The notes under the pieces are model-generated. The model did not search any database, was not told where the DNA came from, and saw nothing but the letters and a program-made list of their open reading frames with translations. DNA of 45,455 bases from an uncultured Clostridium sp. (GTDB lineage Bacteria > Bacillota > Clostridia > TANB77 > CAG-508): assembly GCA_900553865.1 (NCBI GenBank), contig USFC01000003.1, forward strand, positions 1 through 45,455, written 5' to 3'. How positions within the stretch are numbered: position 1 is the stretch's first letter; the number at the start of each line of letters is the position of its first letter. Positions 6,889 through 14,910 of the stretch are shown piece after piece. Both the position numbers and the translations under genes were made by a program.

Positions 6889-8957
6889 TTATTTTAGCCA
6901 TTTTACTGCCCTTTCAGCAATAGGGCAACTCCATGGACTTCCTGCTATACTCCCTGCTTTTTTATTTATTATTATACTTGTTAGCTTTGAACAGCTTTCA
7001 AATACTCCTCTTTCTATTTTTTCAGTAGATTCTGGAATCGTTATTTTTCCTAAAGAAGAATATGCAAATGCATGTTTTTTAATTTCTTTTACGCTAGCTG
7101 GTAAATCTATATTTTTTATATTTCTATCCATATAAAAGCTACATTCTTCTATTATTTCTACTGTATTTGGAATATTGAACTCGTTTACTCCTAAGGCTAT
7201 TGCATATAAAGTTTTGCCATCTTTACTTAATATCATCGTATCATTTACGCTTTTTATATTTTTATTTTTTTCACTTACTTTTATTTTTTTTACATCTGTT
7301 CCAAATACCTTAGCGTCAAAGGGCTTTACATTTTCAGGTATTTCTATCGAACTTACTCCATATATTGCTGATAATCCCCAACCTTCCAATGTTTCTAATG
7401 TACTTGGTAATTTTATAGTATTTGCTTTAATTGACTTTGTAGCTTTGTTTGTTATCGTTTTTACCCCTTCTGGTATATTTATTACATCTCCTTCTTGCAA
7501 ATACATAATTAGCACTGTTCCATCTTTACTATACAAGTTTCCATTTTCAGTTTTATAGTTTAAATTATCTGCTTTTATCTTTATTTCTTTTAAATTACTC
7601 ATTCCTCCAAAAGTAGTTCCAGTAAGTTCTGTAACACCATTTGGAACATAAATGCTCGTTGCTTCTGAGCCATTAAACGAGTCTGTTACTATTGTAGTTA
7701 CTGTTTCTGGAATATTAATATTACTTAAACTTGTTAATGCAAAATATACTTTTGTTTTATCCTTTGAAAGTAATAATCCATTCTCAAACTTAAAATATTC
7801 ATTGACTTCATCTATGTTTATTTTTTCAAGACTTTTAATATTCCAAAAAACTCCACTGCCTATTTCTCTTAATTTATTAGGAAATGTAATTTCTTTAATT
7901 GGACAATTAACAAAAACATAGCTTCCAATTTTCTCTAAATTTGAAGGCAGTTCCACTTTTTCTAAACTAGTACAGTTCGCAAAAAAATAAGTTCCAAGTT
8001 CAGTAATTTTATTTGGCAATCTTATTTGACTCAACTTAGTACAACTTTGCATTACATTATTTCCTAAACTTTCTATACTATCTGGAAACTCTACTTGTTT
8101 TAAGCTTGTGCAACCTTCAAAAGCACTATTTCCTACTTTTTTTACCCCATCTTCTATTATTACTTCTTCTATCATGTTATTGTTTGAAAAAGCATTTGCT
8201 CCTATCTCTTCGACTGTTCCTGGTACTACTATCTTTTTCAAATTTTCTACTGATGAAAACGCTCCTGCACCTATTTTAGTAACTGAAGGTGGTATTAGCA
8301 AAGTTCCGTCACTATCTTTTAAATCCAAATTTTTGTCTGAAGCTTTTAACTCTCCATTCGAAATTTCTAAGCCATTTACTTTTATTTCTGCTTTACTTGC
8401 TGCTGCTTTTTCTACATCATTTGTGGTGTTTATATATAGCTCTCCTTTTATTATCTCCAATTTTTCTATATAATTGCTACTTACATTTCCTAATATTTCT
8501 TCTATTGTTTCTTCACTATCTGAATTTTTGGTATTGTAATATACTTTATTTTTATATGCAGTTATTGTTGAAGCACTAAAATCAGCATTTTCCATATATT
8601 TTTCTTGTATAAACATACTCATATTTTCTTTGTATTTAGCTAATTCTTGGCTTTCTTTTGCTACTCTTCCTTTTTCTATTATTCCATTATTTCCTATTAT
8701 TAAATTTATGCTTACTCCTGCTAAAATGATTAAAACTACTACGGTCACTACCACTGCTACTAATGTTATAGCGGCTTGCCCTCTTTTATTTAGTGATAAT
8801 TGCTCTTTTGAGCCTTCATTTATTATTGATTTTTTTCTCTTTCTAAAACATTTTATTATTTCACTAAAACTATCAGTGTGTGTGTGTGTGTGTGTACAGC
8901 TTCAAGGCTTTCACGGTTTGCTTTTTTTATTTTTTCTCTTGTTTCTCTCATTACCAT
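6889..8957 (-). CDS. BspA-like leucine-rich-repeat surface protein with prepilin-like N terminus; frame interrupted at a (CA)n tract
   Basis: Downstream of a prepilin-like segment (KRGQAAITLVAV, then a hydrophobic helix to LAGVSINL) lies a long LRR_5/BspA array of about 23-residue units such as LKKIVVPGTVEEIGANAF, from about residue 210 of the full product. Such proteins are cell-surface adhesins. The only ATG with a purine-rich Shine-Dalgarno upstream (8957, or 8951 in the same frame) reads MVMRETREKIKKANRESLEA, then His-Thr repeats, then stops within about 35 codons. The downstream frame is open back through the (CA) tract but has no start before an upstream stop. Removing one dinucleotide unit or adding two would join them into about 688 residues. 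As sequenced the gene is off, unless an internal GTG at 8754 is used, which would begin inside the membrane segment. Confidence 0.8.
8876..8895. repeat. (GT)10 microsatellite in the 5' coding region of the LRR surface gene
   Basis: Twenty nucleotides of alternating GT on the plus strand, read as CA on the coding strand and giving alternating His-Thr in every frame. It lies between the predicted ATG and the prepilin segment. The flanking GAAAGCCTTGAAGCTGTA is nearly identical to that beside the tract at 21233-21262. Confidence 0.97.
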
Positions 8958-9064
8958 CTTTCCTCTCAAATTCTTACATCTCCCATCTGAAAATCCTTCT
9001 AAAAACTTTGTTTTCTGATTTTGACCTCCGACTTCCGATTTCAGAATGAATATTTAAAATTTGA

Positions 9065-9118
9065 AGGAGTGTCCCTAGTGTTCCGAAATCGGAACGAAAA
9101 GGACCGTCCCTTTTGTTC
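9065..9118. repeat. GGGAC-core palindrome, subtype A
   Basis: Imperfect palindrome with a perfect central GTTCCGAAATCGGAAC and arms GTGTCCC... and ...GGACCGTCCC. It is almost the reverse complement of the copy at 22368-22420. It lies upstream of the LRR gene and just beyond the terminator of the 9162-10001 gene. Confidence 0.9.
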
Positions 9119-9154
9119 AAAAAACGCCCTTAACTTTTCTTAAGGACGTTTTTT
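9116..9154 (-). terminator. Intrinsic terminator after the PIN-like gene
   Basis: Hairpin AACGTCCTTAA / TTAAGGGCGTT (one mismatch) on the minus strand, followed by a run of T. It starts 8 nt beyond the stop of the gene at 9162-10001. Confidence 0.8.
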
Positions 9155-9161
9155 CTTTTAA

Positions 9162-10001
9162 TTATTCACTACAGTTTTCGCTAATTAACCTCTGATACAA
9201 ATTTGGAAGTCTTTTAACATACTTGTTAGTATTTTGGCCTTTTTCTATATCTGTCCAAATGACTTTCAATGCATGATTTCTAGTGTGCTTACTTATAACT
9301 TCATAGAGCCCAATTGTGTTCATATTTGGCTTATCATTTTTTATTATTACCAAATCATTTACTTTCACTTCTTTTTCAGAGCTTTTTCGTTCTTCTCCAT
9401 TGGAATTATAGACTTTGATGGTAACATTTCCCTGATAATTTTTGTTTTTAATTACCATTTTTCCATTTTGAAATTTTATAGCTCCAATGGTTTCAAACTT
9501 AATAAAACGATTTTTAAACGGACTTACTTCTACTTTTCCCATTTCAACAAGTATAATTCTTTCCTTTGCTATACCTCTTTCGCAAAGAAGTGTGTATACC
9601 TTTTCATTTGCGGTACAATACAGCCTATTTTTTCCAGCTTCCAAGAAGTTGTATACCTGCTCTACTCTGGCTTCTCCATACTTTTCCATTGAAATTACTT
9701 TACAACAATTCTGCCAAATTTCTCCTTTTTTCTCAATATACTCTAGTATATACCTACAATTGGTGTTTCGTATGTTCCTTTGCATATCTTTCACATTCTT
9801 TTTGGCATATCTTTGCATTATTTCTATGCTTCTTTGGCTGAACAGTATTTTGTTTCCGAAAAATATCAAATTGTACATATAGTATGGAAAACACGTTACT
9901 TCTAAACTATCTGCGTCTACTAAAATTTCCTTGTCTTCGTTAAAGTACTCTTTCAAACATTTGCTTGTTAACAGCTTCCGTTCAATACTTTCGTACCTCA
10001 T
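9162..10001 (-). CDS. Unrecognised protein, weakly PIN-like with a C-terminal SH3-like region
   Basis: A 279-residue protein I do not recognise. There is no signal peptide or membrane segment. Residues about 25-150 have the alternation expected of a PIN-type nuclease fold: ILVDADSLEV near the N terminus, a conserved-looking EYGEAR-type helix region, then RLYCTANEKVYTLLCERGI, which resembles the strand-helix of the PIN C-terminal acidic site. However, not all acidic residues are evident. Residues about 210-265 (KEVKVNDLVIIKNDKP...) look like a small beta-barrel. Start 10001 has CAGGAGGAA at 6 nt. It is monocistronic between groEL and the LRR gene, with its own terminator. A PIN-like RNase is a hypothesis only. 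Confidence 0.6.
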   Translation of the reverse strand: MRYESIERKLLTSKCLKEYFNEDKEILVDADSLEVTCFPYYMYNLIFFGNKILFSQRSIEIMQRYAKKNVKDMQRNIRNTNCRYILEYIEKKGEIWQNCCKVISMEKYGEARVEQVYNFLEAGKNRLYCTANEKVYTLLCERGIAKERIILVEMGKVEVSPFKNRFIKFETIGAIKFQNGKMVIKNKNYQGNVTIKVYNSNGEERKSSEKEVKVNDLVIIKNDKPNMNTIGLYEVISKHTRNHALKVIWTDIEKGQNTNKYVKRLPNLYQRLISENCSE

Positions 10002-10048
10002 GTTAAATTCCTCCTGAAATAATTAAAAATTGCATTTACCTCACTTGC

Positions 10049-10092
10049 AATAAATGCTATAATAAGACTACTTTCTTATTATAGCATTTATT
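10049..10092. other. Perfect 19-bp hairpin downstream of groEL
   Basis: AATAAATGCTATAATAAGA and its exact complement (10074-10092) enclose a 6-nt loop. It lies 23 nt after the groEL stop, in the gap before the next gene. No T-run follows on the minus strand, so it may be an RNA-stabilising or processing hairpin rather than a standard terminator. Both arms also contain TATAAT-like words. Confidence 0.75.
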
Positions 10093-10114
10093 TACATAAC
10101 ATTCAAGACTTTTA

Positions 10115-11752
10115 TTAATACATTCCTTCCATTCCTGTTGGAACCGCATCGTGACCACCGCATGAGCATGATTTCTCTTCTTTTTTCTCTGTAACTATAC
10201 TTTCTGTTGTAAGAACCATAGATGCTACAGATGCTGCATTTTGAAGTGCACTTCTTGAAACTTTAGTTGGGTCTACTATTCCTGCCTTTTTCATATCTAC
10301 ATAAGTGTTGTTTGCTGCATTAAATCCTACGCCTTTTTCTGATGTTTTTACTTTTTCCACAATAACTGCTGGCTCTAATCCTGCATTTACAGCAATTTGT
10401 TTTGCTGGCTCTTCTAAGGCTTTTAATACAATACTTGCTCCTAATTTTTCATCACCTTGTAAAGTGCTAACCTCTTTTTCAACTTCTGGAATTATATTTA
10501 AATATGCTGTTCCTCCACCTGCAACAATACCTTCTTCTACTGCTGCACGTGTTGCAGATAAAGCATCTTCTATTCTTAGTTTTTTATCTTTCATCTCTAC
10601 TTCTGTTGCTGCTCCCACACCAATTACAGCAACTCCACCAGCTATTTTAGCTAAACGTTCTTGAAGAGTCTCTTTTGTAAATTCACTCTTTTCTTCTGCT
10701 ATTTGAGCTTTTAATTGACCTACTCTGTCTGCAATTTGCCCCTTATCTCCCATACCGTCAACTATAATTGTATTTTCTTTTTGAACTTTTACTTGTTTTG
10801 CTCTACCTAATTGTTCTATTGTAGTATCTTTTAATTCTAGTCCTAAATCTGATGTAATAACTTCTCCTCCTGTTAAAACAGCTATATCTTGTAACATTTC
10901 TTTTCTCTTATCTCCATAACCTGGAGCCTTTACTGCAACTACATTTAAAACTCCTCTTAATTTATTTAAGATAAGTGTTGATAATGCTTCTTGTTCTACA
11001 TCATCACATATAATTACAAGTTTTCCTGAATTTTGCATTAATAACTCTAGTAATGGTAATATTTCTTGAATATTGCTTATTTTTTTGTCTGTAATTAATA
11101 TATAAGGGTTATCCATTACTGTTTCCATTTTTTCTGTGTCGGTTACCATGTATGGAGAAACATATCCTTTGTCAAATTGCATTCCTTCTACAACATTTAA
11201 TTCTGTATTAGATGTTTTAGATTCTTCTATTGTAATAACTCCGTCTTTAGAAACTTTTTCCATAGCTTCTGAAATTAGTTCTCCTACCTCTTCATTATTT
11301 GCAGAAATGCTTGCAACCCTTGCGATATCTTCTTTTCCATTTACAGGGCTACTAATATCTTTTAATGCTTTTACAGAGGCTTCTACAGCTTTATCTATAC
11401 CTCTTTTAATAGCCATAGGGTCACCACCTGCTGCTACATTTTTAACTCCTTCTTTAATCATGCTTTGTGCTAAAACTGTAGCTGTTGTAGTTCCATCACC
11501 TGCAACATCATTTGTTTTAGTAGAAACTTGTTTTACAAGTCTTGCTCCCATATTTTCGAAAGCATCTGAAAGTTCTATTTCTTTTGCAATAGTAACACCA
11601 TCATTTGTAATTAAAGGTGCTCCAAATTCTTTATCTAATACAACATTTCTTCCTTTAGGTCCTAATGTAACCTTTACTGTATCTGCTAATTTATTAACTC
11701 CATTTAATAAACTTTTTCTGGCATCTTCGCCAAATTTAATTTCTTTTGCCAT
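10115..11752 (-). CDS. groL: Chaperonin GroEL
   Basis: A 545-residue 60-kDa chaperonin that forms the double-ring folding chamber with GroES. The start at 11752 gives MAKEIKFGEDARKSLL, preceded by GGAAGGAGAG; an ATG 18 nt upstream would include the ribosome binding site and is rejected. Family signatures are visible: TLGPKGRNVVLD, the ATP-site DGTTTATVLAQ near residue 87, and AAVEEGIVAGGGTA near 405. The tail is SCSCGGHDAVPTGMEGMY: it has the Gly/Met-rich character of GroEL tails but with a Cys-x-Cys and His. It is the second gene of groES-groEL. The 111-nt gap between them contains two GGAAC-type palindromes. Confidence 0.98.
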   Translation of the reverse strand: MAKEIKFGEDARKSLLNGVNKLADTVKVTLGPKGRNVVLDKEFGAPLITNDGVTIAKEIELSDAFENMGARLVKQVSTKTNDVAGDGTTTATVLAQSMIKEGVKNVAAGGDPMAIKRGIDKAVEASVKALKDISSPVNGKEDIARVASISANNEEVGELISEAMEKVSKDGVITIEESKTSNTELNVVEGMQFDKGYVSPYMVTDTEKMETVMDNPYILITDKKISNIQEILPLLELLMQNSGKLVIICDDVEQEALSTLILNKLRGVLNVVAVKAPGYGDKRKEMLQDIAVLTGGEVITSDLGLELKDTTIEQLGRAKQVKVQKENTIIVDGMGDKGQIADRVGQLKAQIAEEKSEFTKETLQERLAKIAGGVAVIGVGAATEVEMKDKKLRIEDALSATRAAVEEGIVAGGGTAYLNIIPEVEKEVSTLQGDEKLGASIVLKALEEPAKQIAVNAGLEPAVIVEKVKTSEKGVGFNAANNTYVDMKKAGIVDPTKVSRSALQNAASVASMVLTTESIVTEKKEEKSCSCGGHDAVPTGMEGMY

Positions 11753-11772
11753 AAAAATCTCTCCTTCCATCC

Positions 11773-11803
11773 GGAACTATTTTTGTCAGGTTAACTTTGT
11801 TCC
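11773..11803. repeat. GGAAC...GTTCC palindrome (second repeat family), copy 1
   Basis: A 31-nt element beginning GGAACTATTTTTGTCAGG and ending TTTGTTCC, immediately upstream of the groEL ribosome binding site. It shares its ends and a central GTCA with copies at 11830-11860 and 25365-25394. Confidence 0.65.
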
Positions 11804-11829
11804 GCTTTAACTTTTTATTTTCAACTTCT

Positions 11830-11860
11830 GGAACTGATTAGGTCAGACCCATTTAGTTTC
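11830..11860. repeat. GGAAC...GTTTC palindrome (second repeat family), copy 2
   Basis: A 31-nt element GGAACTGATTAGGTCAGACC...TTAGTTTC lying 3 nt beyond the groES stop codon. Its layout matches the copy at 25365-25394 (GGAACTATTTAGGTCATG...). Confidence 0.65.
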
Positions 11861-11863
11861 ACT

Positions 11864-12133
11864 TTATTCAACAATTGCTAATATTTCACTTTGATTTACT
11901 ATTATCAATTCTTCACCTTCATATTTTATTTTTGTTCCTGCATATTGGCTTATAACAACCTTTTCTCCTTTTTTCACTTCCATTTTTATTTTTTCTGTTC
12001 CCGGTCCTACCTCTAAAACTTCTGCAAATTGTGGCTTTTCTTGTGCATTACCTGCTAATATAATTCCACTCTTTGTAGTTTCCTCATTTTCTAACATTTT
12101 TACTACTACTCTGTCTGCTAATGGTTTTAACAT
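11864..12133 (-). CDS. groES: Co-chaperonin GroES
   Basis: An 89-residue lid of the GroEL chamber. It begins MLKPLADRVVVKMLE and contains the mobile-loop segment (EETTKSGIILAGNAQEKPQ, about residues 17-35) and the GTEKIKMEVKKGEKVV roof region; length is typical (about 94). Start 12133 has AAGGAGGTAATG upstream. It is the first gene of the groE operon and is preceded by a CIRCE-like operator that overlaps the expected transcription start. Confidence 0.97.
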   Translation of the reverse strand: MLKPLADRVVVKMLENEETTKSGIILAGNAQEKPQFAEVLEVGPGTEKIKMEVKKGEKVVISQYAGTKIKYEGEELIIVNQSEILAIVE

Positions 12134-12184
12134 TTTACATTACCTCCTTATTCTTTTCTAACTTTAACATGTTTAATATTAAAA

Positions 12185-12211
12185 TTAGCAGTCATTTGTT
12201 TAGACTGCTAA
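12185..12211 (-). promoter_or_regulatory. CIRCE-like HrcA operator with a compensated base change
   Basis: TTAGCAGTC, nine nt, GACTGCTAA: the 9-9-9 geometry of CIRCE (consensus TTAGCACTC-N9-GAGTGCTAA). The seventh base of the left arm is changed from C to G, with the complementary change in the right arm. It lies upstream of groES and just downstream of the -10 box, where HrcA binding would block transcription. HrcA itself is not in the window. Confidence 0.85.
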
Positions 12212-12214
12212 TAA

Positions 12215-12241
12215 TTTATACCCTTTTTTATTAAAAGTCAA
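12215..12241 (-). promoter_or_regulatory. Predicted sigma-A promoter of groES-groEL
   Basis: On the minus strand, -35 TTGACT (12241-12236), a 15-nt spacer and -10 TATAAA (12220-12215), directly followed by the CIRCE-like operator. The spacer is short of the usual 17. Confidence 0.65.
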
Positions 12242-12273
12242 TACTATTTCTTTAAAATTCACATACTTTTCAC

Positions 12274-12317
12274 AAAGGACATTTGGGGACGGGTCACTTT
12301 TGTCCTTTACATAACAT
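12274..12317. repeat. Subtype B element, one end of the first RAYT-like unit
   Basis: AAAGGACATTTGGGGACGGG...GTCCTTT followed by ACATAACAT. The reverse complement of the whole 44-nt block is repeated at 13188-13231 on the other side of the transposase gene, so the pair forms terminal inverted repeats. It ends 1 nt before the transposase stop codon. Confidence 0.92.
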
Positions 12318-13082
12318 TTATTTTATTAGCTCATAAAACAAATTTTTATAAATTCCAAACTTTTGCATTATATCTTTTCTTGTAACTTTGATTTCTTCAT
12401 TATACAAATATTTAATTATTTTTTTAAGCATCTTTTCATCCTCGTATATAGCGCTTATTGGTATTTTTTCTTTTTCTAAGAAATATGAAATTTTATTATC
12501 TAATAAATTCTGCATATTTGCATCTACATCATAAAACAAATTAGTATTTTTCAAATTCTTATTTAAAACTTCCTTATAATTTTCTCCTAAGATTTCTTTT
12601 ATAAAAATTTTTTTGTTATCAATATTACTATCTATATTCTTAAAGTAATAATTATATGAAGAATACTTATAGTTTTCACATTTAGATACTATTAATGCTT
12701 TAACTGGATTTAAATGAATATAATTTATACATTTTATAAGATATCTGATATCATAAATTGGTTGACTTTTAAATCTATCCCTAAAAACATATCCTACTCT
12801 TTTATTTTCTTTGTAGTTAAAATATTCTGCATACATTGAGTTTATCTTATGCATAAATTTTGACATATCCTCTATTTTCTCCGCGTATATAACTAAATGA
12901 GCATGATTATTCATTATGCAATATGACAATACCAGTATATTGAATTCAGCTTCATACTTATTCATTAATTCAATATATTTTTCCATATAATGATTATTTT
13001 TGAATATATACTTTTTTTCAATTCCTTGAATTAGGACATGAAAAAAAGAGGTTTCATAACTTTTTCTTGCTTTTCTCCCCAT
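12318..13082 (-). CDS. REP-associated (RAYT-like) Y1/HUH transposase, first copy
   Basis: About 254 residues. The HUH single-strand endonuclease motif appears as CIMNNHAHLVIY (about 60-71), and the catalytic Tyr region as LIKCINYIHLNPVKA (about 122-136), the typical signature of IS200-like RAYT proteins. Family members nick and join single-stranded DNA hairpins of REP type. The start is taken at 13082 (MGRKARKSY); an ATG 9 nt upstream is also possible. A C-terminal extension beyond residue 160, ending in a short helix-rich region, is present as in other RAYTs. The gene is complete and enclosed by a perfect inverted pair of subtype B palindromes, suggesting these are its substrates. Confidence 0.88.
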   Translation of the reverse strand: MGRKARKSYETSFFHVLIQGIEKKYIFKNNHYMEKYIELMNKYEAEFNILVLSYCIMNNHAHLVIYAEKIEDMSKFMHKINSMYAEYFNYKENKRVGYVFRDRFKSQPIYDIRYLIKCINYIHLNPVKALIVSKCENYKYSSYNYYFKNIDSNIDNKKIFIKEILGENYKEVLNKNLKNTNLFYDVDANMQNLLDNKISYFLEKEKIPISAIYEDEKMLKKIIKYLYNEEIKVTRKDIMQKFGIYKNLFYELIK

Positions 13083-13187
13083 TGTTTCCAACTCCTTTTT
13101 AATGATTTTATATAAGCCCTTAAAATTATTAACCCCCTATTTTTTATGTGAACGATAAACTTGATCCGTCTCTAAACTTCCTTTTCA

Positions 13188-13231
13188 ATGTTATGTAAAG
13201 GACAAAAGTGACCCGTCCCCAAATGTCCTTT
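13188..13231. repeat. Subtype B element, other end of the first RAYT-like unit; overlaps the fhs stop codon
   Basis: ATGTTATGTAAAGGACAAAA...GTCCTTT, the exact inverted partner of 12274-12317. Its edge supplies the fhs stop: coding reads GGAATATTC then TAA, and that TAA is the beginning of TAAAGGAC. Confidence 0.92.
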
Positions 13232-14894
13232 AGAATATTCCTACTATGTTTTCTTGTTCGTCTATGTCTATTTGCTCTGCTGCTGGATGCTTTGGTAATC
13301 CTGGCATTGTCATTACTTTGCCTGTTAGCACTACTATGAATTCTGCTCCTGCTTTTAGTTGTACTTCTTTTATATGTATGCTAAATGATGAATTACATTC
13401 CAAATTTTTTGCATCATCTGAAAGTGAATATTGTGTTTTTGCTATACATATTGGCAGCTTGTTGTATCCCATTTTTTCTATTTTTTGTATTTGCTCTTCT
13501 GCTTCTTTGCTGTATTCTACTTTTTCTGCTCCATATATGTTTTTTGCTATTTTTTCTATTTTTTCTTTTATAGTATCTTCTAAATTATATATATATTTAA
13601 ATTCTTTTTCTTTTTTTTCACACAAGCAAACTACTTTTTTTGCTAAATCTTTTGCTCCTTTTCCTCCTTTTGACCAGCTTTCTACTAAACTTAATTCCAC
13701 ATTTTCTTTTTCTAGTATTTTTCTTAAGGTTTCAATTTCTTTTTCTGTATCTTGATTGAATTTATTGATTGCAACAACAACATTTACTCCAAATTTTTCT
13801 TTTAGATTTTCTATGTGTTTTAGTAAATTTTTGCTGCCATTTATTACTGCTTCTACATTTTCTTCTGCAATCTTTCCTTTTTCTACTCCACCATGATATT
13901 TTAATGCTTTTATTGTTGCTACTATTACTACTGTATCTGGAACTTTTCCTAATTTTCTTGTTTTTATATTTAGGAATTTTTCTGCTCCCAAATCTGCTCC
14001 AAATCCTGCTTCTGTCACTACATATTCTCCTAACTTTAGCGCCATTTTGGTTGCAACTACGCTGTTACACCCATGTGCTATATTAGCAAATGGTCCACCA
14101 TGAATGAAGGCTGGTGTATGTTCTAATGTTTGAACTAAATTTGGATTTATTGCATCTTTTAGTAATACTGCCATTGCTCCTTCTGCTTTTAAATCATGTG
14201 CTGTAACTGGTTTTTGCTCTTTGTTGTATCCTATTATGATGTTTCCTAGTCTTCTTTTTAAATCTGCTAAATCTGTTGCAAGACATAAAATTGCCATTAC
14301 TTCCGATGCAACGGTTATGTCAAAACCGTCTTCTCTTGGAACAATGTTCTTTTCACCTGATAAACCTGTATTTATTACTCTTAGTTGTCTGTCATTTAAA
14401 TCTACGCATCTTTTCCATGTAACTTTTTCTATATTTAGTTCATTTCCATGATATATGTGATTGTCTATAATTGCTGATAACAAATTATTTGCTGATGTTA
14501 TCGCATGGATATCTCCTGTAAAATGTAGGTTTATATCTTCCATTGGCGCAACTTGTGAGTGGCCTCCTCCTGTCGCTCCACCTTTTATTCCAAATACTGG
14601 GCCTAATGATGGTTCTCTTAATGCTAATACAGCATTTTTTCCTATTTTTCTTAATCCATCTGCTAAGCCTATTGCTATGGTTGTTTTTCCTTCGCCTAAT
14701 GGTGTAGGATTTATTGCTGTAACTAATACCAATTTTCCCTCTTTATTTTTTTCTATTTTCTTCATTAGGTCTAACGAGATTTTTGCTTTATATTTCCCAT
14801 AGTTTTCTATATATTCTTCATCTATTTCAATATTTTTAGCTATTTTTTCTATTTTTTCTAATTTAGTATTTCTTGCAATTTCAATATCTTCCAT
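13230..14894 (-). CDS. fhs: Formate--tetrahydrofolate ligase
   Basis: A 554-residue ATP-dependent enzyme that makes 10-formyl-tetrahydrofolate from formate. It feeds purine and fMet synthesis and, in acetogens, the methyl branch of the Wood-Ljungdahl pathway. The P-loop-like TPLGEGKTTIAIGLADGL lies near residue 68, then REPSLGPVFGIKGGATGGG (about 96-114) and the HxFTGDxHAIT folate region (LHFTGDIHAITSANNLLSA, near 130). Length matches the family (about 556). The start at 14894 follows AGGTGA; the longer start at 14918 would overlap the preceding gene. Presence alone does not prove acetogenesis. Confidence 0.97.
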   Translation of the reverse strand: MEDIEIARNTKLEKIEKIAKNIEIDEEYIENYGKYKAKISLDLMKKIEKNKEGKLVLVTAINPTPLGEGKTTIAIGLADGLRKIGKNAVLALREPSLGPVFGIKGGATGGGHSQVAPMEDINLHFTGDIHAITSANNLLSAIIDNHIYHGNELNIEKVTWKRCVDLNDRQLRVINTGLSGEKNIVPREDGFDITVASEVMAILCLATDLADLKRRLGNIIIGYNKEQKPVTAHDLKAEGAMAVLLKDAINPNLVQTLEHTPAFIHGGPFANIAHGCNSVVATKMALKLGEYVVTEAGFGADLGAEKFLNIKTRKLGKVPDTVVIVATIKALKYHGGVEKGKIAEENVEAVINGSKNLLKHIENLKEKFGVNVVVAINKFNQDTEKEIETLRKILEKENVELSLVESWSKGGKGAKDLAKKVVCLCEKKEKEFKYIYNLEDTIKEKIEKIAKNIYGAEKVEYSKEAEEQIQKIEKMGYNKLPICIAKTQYSLSDDAKNLECNSSFSIHIKEVQLKAGAEFIVVLTGKVMTMPGLPKHPAAEQIDIDEQENIVGIF

Positions 14895-14910
14895 TTTATC
14901 ACCTGCTTTT

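Noticed and set aside
8876..8895. His-Thr repeats read as a metal-binding or low-complexity protein domain
   Set aside because: The repeat is a pure CA microsatellite that gives His-Thr in any frame. It sits before the prepilin segment and would be removed with the leader, so a coding-level switch is the better explanation.
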